A stretch of DNA of 64,000 nucleotides from Hetaerina americana (taxonomy: Eukaryota > Arthropoda > Insecta > Odonata > Calopterygidae), in assembly GCA_022747635.1 (NCBI GenBank), contig JAKTNV010000023.1, positions 614,501-678,500 on the forward strand, written 5' to 3'. Below the pieces are notes generated by a model. It was not told where the DNA came from. It did no database searches and saw nothing but the letters and a program-made list of their open reading frames with translations. Every line of letters starts with the position of its first letter. Within the stretch, counting starts at the first letter, position 1. Below, in pieces: positions 59,188 through 64,000 of the stretch. Made by a program: the position numbers and the translations under genes.

Positions 59188-60059
59188 GTATCCATCAGCT
59201 TTGAGCCAAGAGCCTATCAACTTCCAGCTGTACAATAAGCGCTTTAGCTCATTCAATTCATCTGTCGGTTACGATAACAAAAATCAAATGAACTATTCCA
59301 CCCTCATGATCCGCTAATTGGCTATATTGGCGAATCCATACATTAATTTTTCCACCATTAATTACAGATTGTAATTTCAAATTAGAGTCCTTCATAAAAT
59401 TCACGAGGTTTCGAGTGAAAAAAATTACAAGATGACGTGCAAATAACGATTGGAAATATTCCAGGCTACTGAATCCCGAGAAAGGGAATACGTAAATAAA
59501 ATGATTTCAATATTAAGTCCACGTGAACTGGTGACATACTTCCCGCCCATTCGCTATGTTTTCTCGGAGACGTAGCGGTGGCATTTAAGTGGGCACTACC
59601 GCTAATGGAAGTGATGCAGTAGTACATACCTTCCACCAAGTGGCCTACACCTTCCCAAGTGTTAAGGATCATTACATGATTATTACGACGCAGAAATAGA
59701 GAGGAACACCCGGAGCTAAGCCTATTATTTCCCTCGCGTAATAGCCCCCTGAGGAATGTTAACGAAGTCATAGCAACGCTCCTACATTAAATCAGATGCA
59801 GGACACTGCACCACGCCGTGCGGCCCCCGCTACATGTTGACAGGCATTCGGTGACTCGCAATTAAGAGACTGAAGTTGAATTAAGTGAATCCACTGCTCG
59901 CCTGACCTCTTTGTCCTCGCCACACGATAAAATAAGGCACGGTGAATTCCATCACCCTTACTCTTCATTCGACCTTAGTACACTGGCAGTTTCTGAGCCC
60001 GTTTTAATTAGAAATTATTATGCTATTCTTTTACTATTTCGCACGAACACCTGCATTCG
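59188..60059. other. Unassigned stretch, no gene seen
   Basis: A 101-codon open frame at 59771-59466 (minus) has no support as a gene. No recognised repeat. Confidence 0.4.
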
Positions 60060-60560
60060 TTAAGGCCTCACTTGCCACTCCTCTCCACTCTTTCCCCCTC
60101 GTTTCATCTCCAGTCTCCACCACTCCACTCCGCTTCGATATTTTATATTTTTCTCAGCACTCACTTTGAATTGATCTGCATCTCCAATCGATTCAGTTGA
60201 TGCCCGCCAAACTTCTTCCATTCCATAGTTATGCTCTTCATATGTTTCAGGAATGATTCCGATGGCTCTAATGTCTCTCTTCATAGCGCACCTTCTTCCT
60301 TCATATTCTTTGCCTACGAAACTTTAAGATTCGCTTTCCCTCTTTAGATTCCCATGACGCATACGTTTGAAGCGCTTGGTCCACTGGGTTACAGGATACC
60401 ATCCGGTCTCCTCCATTTCTTGCCATATTACATCAATCCTATCAATATTGCTACACTCGGCATTCGAATGCATGAAAACCTTTCAACAGCATTGCTTTTA
60501 CAAATGTTCACCAATAAGATTAAGAATTTTAGCCATCTTTTCTCGATCTCAGTACTGTGT
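60060..60560 (-). pseudogene. Possible Myb/SANT-like DNA-binding remnant
   Basis: On the minus strand, in broken frames, the segment IDVIWQEMEETGWYPVTQWT with KRFKRMRHGNLKRES (about 60435-60340) resembles the second half of Myb/SANT-like or MADF domains, in which a WxE(I/M) helix is followed by a basic W/KxRxK helix. The downstream open piece (60284-60060; MKRDIRAIGIIPETYEEHNY and onward) would be the linker region. Such domains occur both in host factors and in transposon accessory proteins. Recognition is weak, the stops are real, and this may be coincidence. Confidence 0.25.
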
Positions 60561-61758
60561 CAAAATGTAGCTCTTCCATACTTTCAAGTTACCCACTTTA
60601 CTAACAAGTTAACCATTCCAAAAAATAACGCGATACAATCGCACGAGTTTCCCTCCCCCGGCTTTTGAGGTTTGCGAACGGACGCACAGCCGTAAAAAAA
60701 AAAACAAAATAGATACATCTTAATCGAAAATTGGTAAATTCAAGTCTAGAAATATTTCATAAAATCTACACCGTTATCTTTGCGTTTCAATCATTTCACG
60801 TTAGATAATATTCTGCCCTTGCTCATCCTTCAATCACTTTCTATAAGAGTTAAAAGCGCCGAGGCTAAAAATAATCGAAAGGGGATGACACTGATTGGCA
60901 TAAATAATCACGCCCACATCTTCCTTGTTCTACAGAAACGTAGCTGCAAAATTATGGGCTTTTCCAACGCAAAGAAGGATATCAAATAAGAAAAGGAAAT
61001 GGGACAGAGCAGGCACAACTCAAAAGGCATGGGTATTGACCCACAGGGACCCATTTGGCCTCATCCTGAGCTTCATTTATTTGTATCGTAAATTGCAAAT
61101 AAATCAATCCGGGTCCCTCCCATTCCCGCTCATACCTTAGAACGGTCACCTGTAAACCTGGACTTGCAAAGGTAACCTGGTTACTTTATTTCATGCCATT
61201 CATGAAAATGACATAAATCCACATAGGAAGGCATTGCAGAAACTACCAGATGCTGGCGCGCTTGAGTCTCAAAATTGTGAATTGCCACCTTCAACTTTTG
61301 TTTCTCCTACAGTAGAAGTTTTTTATTTCACTTTCACGTCTAAACCGAAAATGATATTTTGCAAAGTAATTTTTTCTTGGGCTTCCGATGTCTACATTGA
61401 CATTTGAGATTCATGCACCGAAATAATTACCCCGTAGGAGCACGGCAAACACTAAACCCTAGAGGAAACGAACACTTCCCCGCTTCATATCGCCCTTACC
61501 GGCCCCGGGTACCGGGGCCCCCTCAACCCTGCCTGTCGAAGAGCTCGGCGATCCCGCCGCCATAACTCGGATGAATGAAAGCTCAGAAGTGCTGAAAGTC
61601 GATTCCGAAGGCGACACTGCCACTGGAAAAAAACCACAAAAGTGCTCTAATTGGCGATGCTGACTTCAGGTTTGAAATGCGGCGAGTGCCCTCGTCCCTC
61701 CTCCAGGGCACGACAACTGCCCGACGCAATTTGATGCGGGGTCAAAACAACCATCTGT
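60561..61758. other. Unassigned stretch, no gene seen
   Basis: No recognised repeat or supported reading frame. A short GC-rich part with a GGCCCCGGGTACCGGGGCC palindrome lies near 61501-61519. Confidence 0.4.
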
Positions 61759-61930
61759 ATGATCTACATCTACATAATACCCCGCAAGCCGCCGCAAGGG
61801 CGTGTGGCGGGGGGTGTTAGGTCACCAACCGTAAAAAGGAACAATACCACATGCAAAACAACAACGTGGAAAATTACACCCACAGCAGCGCACACACTCA
61901 TGCAAAAATCCCTTCATCCAACACTCATGT
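61759..61930 (-). mobile_element. 5'-truncated CR1-like LINE, 3' end only
   Basis: Minus-strand terminus identical in kind to the other CR1-like ends: the GC-rich block and then GGGGTATTATGTAGATGTAG. About 170 bases of 3' UTR can be aligned loosely with 19181-19400, including the C/A-rich words around CATGCA. It is closest to the copy at 725, so these two may belong to one subfamily. Confidence 0.8.
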
Positions 61931-64000
61931 CAGGACACAACAAGTAAGAATGTGAAACATCACTACCACGTGAACATGCACCACAAAACACTCTACCCCC
62001 CGAAGAGACTGTAAAAGGCAGGGAATGCGACCCAACGGTATCCCCCCGCGGTAATTTCCCCCCGCGGAGAGGGACGAGGGATTGAAAGGGAGACTTAAAA
62101 ACAGTTGAACAGAACACGAATGAGGTCATTCGGAAAGAATGGGTTATTATAACAAAACACATAAGGTTAGTGGAAGATATCACCGTAATATAAACCACGG
62201 CGGCGCCTTGCGCGCTTTGAACTTGAACCACACACGAAAACTGCCCGACTGGTCTCCCTCCCGGCCGACGGATGCGTGGAAGGATAGAGACAACCTCAGA
62301 TGACACGGAAACCATACTAATCTCTTTAAAGCTCAGCGTTCTCCGAAATTGGTGATTGAGCAAGAGTGGGTGGGAGTAAATAATTCAAACCGATGAAAAG
62401 TCATCCGGAACCGCGGGCGGGACACTTCCGAGGTACATGTAGCCGGCCCTACAGTTTCGTTCCTGAGGGAGGGAAGAGATTTCTCCTAGACCCTTTTCAA
62501 TCTGGGCAATGGACGCAATACAAGACAGATACACCAGTGAGCCGGGTCACTTCCATTGGCGATGCGCCCCTGACATCCACAGGATCACAGCCTCGTGGAA
62601 TAACTATACTTCATAGCGTAATTTCACTTTTTCCTCAGTTTCAATGCACACACACGACGCTATGTATGAAAGATCATCGAAATAAGTTCTTCTTCAAGAG
62701 AACAAAGTGTCATTGATTTTACGAAAGAGTTGACTGACTCTATATGGAGCTTACAACCAAATATATGAACGATATTATTATACGGCCCCTTGTGCCTGCT
62801 TGAAAAACCACAGAAGCCTCCGCCGGTAGCACGTGACTGCGGCCACATGCGACCCGATGGAGCCTGCGATCTCCAGCCTGGGGAATTTATTCAAATTTTC
62901 TTCTTGTCTATGGAATAAATCAGCCGATGCTGATTTTTTGCGAGAAAATTTACTGTATTGGAAAATGTCTGATATTCCTGACAGGCTACCGACTTTTTTC
63001 CTACTGACAATAGTTCTACAAGACTGATATTATCCATCTCCAGCGAAATGGAAAACGAACTTCGCTAAACTTAAGCAATCTCTAAATGAAGAATCAAAAC
63101 CCAACTTTATTTTCATTCACAGTCCACATTTATTTTCCATCACCCATTTTGTGTAGTCATTCATGATAAAATCGTGTAAAGGAAACTAAACAACCTCATG
63201 CTAGCACTCGCGAAAATTTAGGATGAAAGACATTCATATAACTCTCCTAATCTCTTGAGCCTCTCAGCTGGATAGGATTAATTACCGCTTAATGATCAAG
63301 CGAAAATAAAGGCATCAGGCTCTGGCGTCATTTCGCCTCCATAGTATTCCACCGCTTTGATCGGCATTCCCGCATGTTAAACTACCGAAGCGGTGGGCAA
63401 ATTAAAGGTGGGGCACAAATTTGGCAGTTATTGTTTTCCACCAAGGTAACGCACCTTTGCAATTTCCCGTAGGTACACTTCCGTCGAAAAAAATTCCCCC
63501 ATATACCGAGATGCGTAGATCAGCCATTCAAAAGTGCTCGGACCCCAAATATCAGGTGGGTGTGTGCGTGCGTATTTGCGTGCCTGTTGGTGCGTGACTG
63601 CACTGAGCGTTACAATTCCAAAATGTAATGCAGTTTCCTTAGAAATCTCAGACCGATGTTATTTTCTACTTGAGGCCAACAAATTTAATTTAAGATGGGC
63701 GCATGCTCTGCGGGTCCCAAAGATTCAGAACTTAAAAAGAGTGTCGCGCGGGCACGATGGATTTCTTTTAACTTCTTCCTGTTCAAAAATGTAAAAGAGG
63801 ACATAAGATACAATTAGATGGGGTTCCTCTCACAGTTAAAGGGCGTCGCACTTCAAGAGGCGTGTGCGTTATGGGATACCACCCTCCTCGCACAACGCAC
63901 CTCCGCACCCGGCAGTCGCCTCCCTCCACTAAAGGGATTCGCTTTCGAGGAGTCATTCCTATAGAAAAAACCACAAAGGCGACCAAATGAAAATACCCTC
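61931..64000. other. Unassigned stretch to the window end, no gene seen
   Basis: Open frames of 149 codons (62363-61914, minus) and 107 codons (62393-62716, plus) overlap on opposite strands and show no domain. A local repeat of CCCCCCGCGG units lies at 62042-62066. Nothing else supported. Confidence 0.4.

Noticed and set aside
59466..59771. Ig-domain exon (a GMYYC...NATA segment looked Ig-like)
   Set aside because: The usual D before GxYxC is absent, no tryptophan core or splice sites fit, and the match is too short.

Overview
This window looks like intronic or intergenic DNA from an animal genome, most probably an arthropod. There are no operons and no ribosome-binding sites, and coding potential is sparse and broken. 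The DNA is filled with non-LTR retrotransposons (two very different lineages), a Penelope-like element, mariner DNA transposons and tRNA-derived SINEs. The only convincing host coding sequence is a 101-bp exon on the minus strand (34997-35097), bounded by AG and GT splice signals. It encodes the cysteine core of a plexin PSI domain, so much of the window is probably large plexin introns. I cannot name the species from the sequence.

Layout. 1-6 kb: CR1-type 3' ends, a 42-bp SINE fragment with its own target-site duplication, and a SINE of a second family. 5.9-6.1 kb: a ~185-bp snapback palindrome carrying a hammerhead-ribozyme-like core. 6.4-7.7 kb: RTE-like LINE (minus). 9.9-10.7 kb: divergent CR1-like LINE (minus). 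11.6-12 kb: SINE A. 14.6-19.1 kb: two RTE-like copies head to head around a CA repeat, the second ending in a foldback. 19.2-23 kb: the most complete CR1-like LINE (minus), with remains of an ORF1 esterase domain. 25.8-26.8 kb: broken mariner. 28.8-32.1 kb: full-length but disabled RTE-like LINE with a 9-bp target-site duplication. 32.7-34.3 kb: Penelope-like element with RT and GIY-YIG domains, flanked by ~195-bp inverted repeats that carry hammerhead-like cores. 35 kb: plexin exon. 35.8-36.4 kb: decayed RTE and GT repeat. 36.4-48 kb: mostly unassigned, with a CpG-rich block at 45.6-46.5 kb. 48.1-48.4 kb: complete SINE A. 49.4-52.1 kb: second CR1 copy, split by a 183-bp palindromic insert. 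52.1-52.9 kb: internally deleted mariner with matching terminal repeats. 53.1-54.5 kb: very old reverse-transcriptase remnant. 55.5-55.8 kb: SINE A. 57.9-59.2 kb: decayed mariner. 61.8 kb: CR1 3' end.

The elements interact as nested insertions, not as a pathway. LINEs supply the reverse transcription that SINEs depend on. The Penelope-like element and the two small palindromic elements all show hammerhead-like features, which is the most interesting theme here: the small palindromes may be retrozyme-like non-autonomous elements. Every mobile-element reading frame seen is broken by at least one stop, frameshift or deletion. All identity judgements are by eye; no alignment, folding or database search was run.
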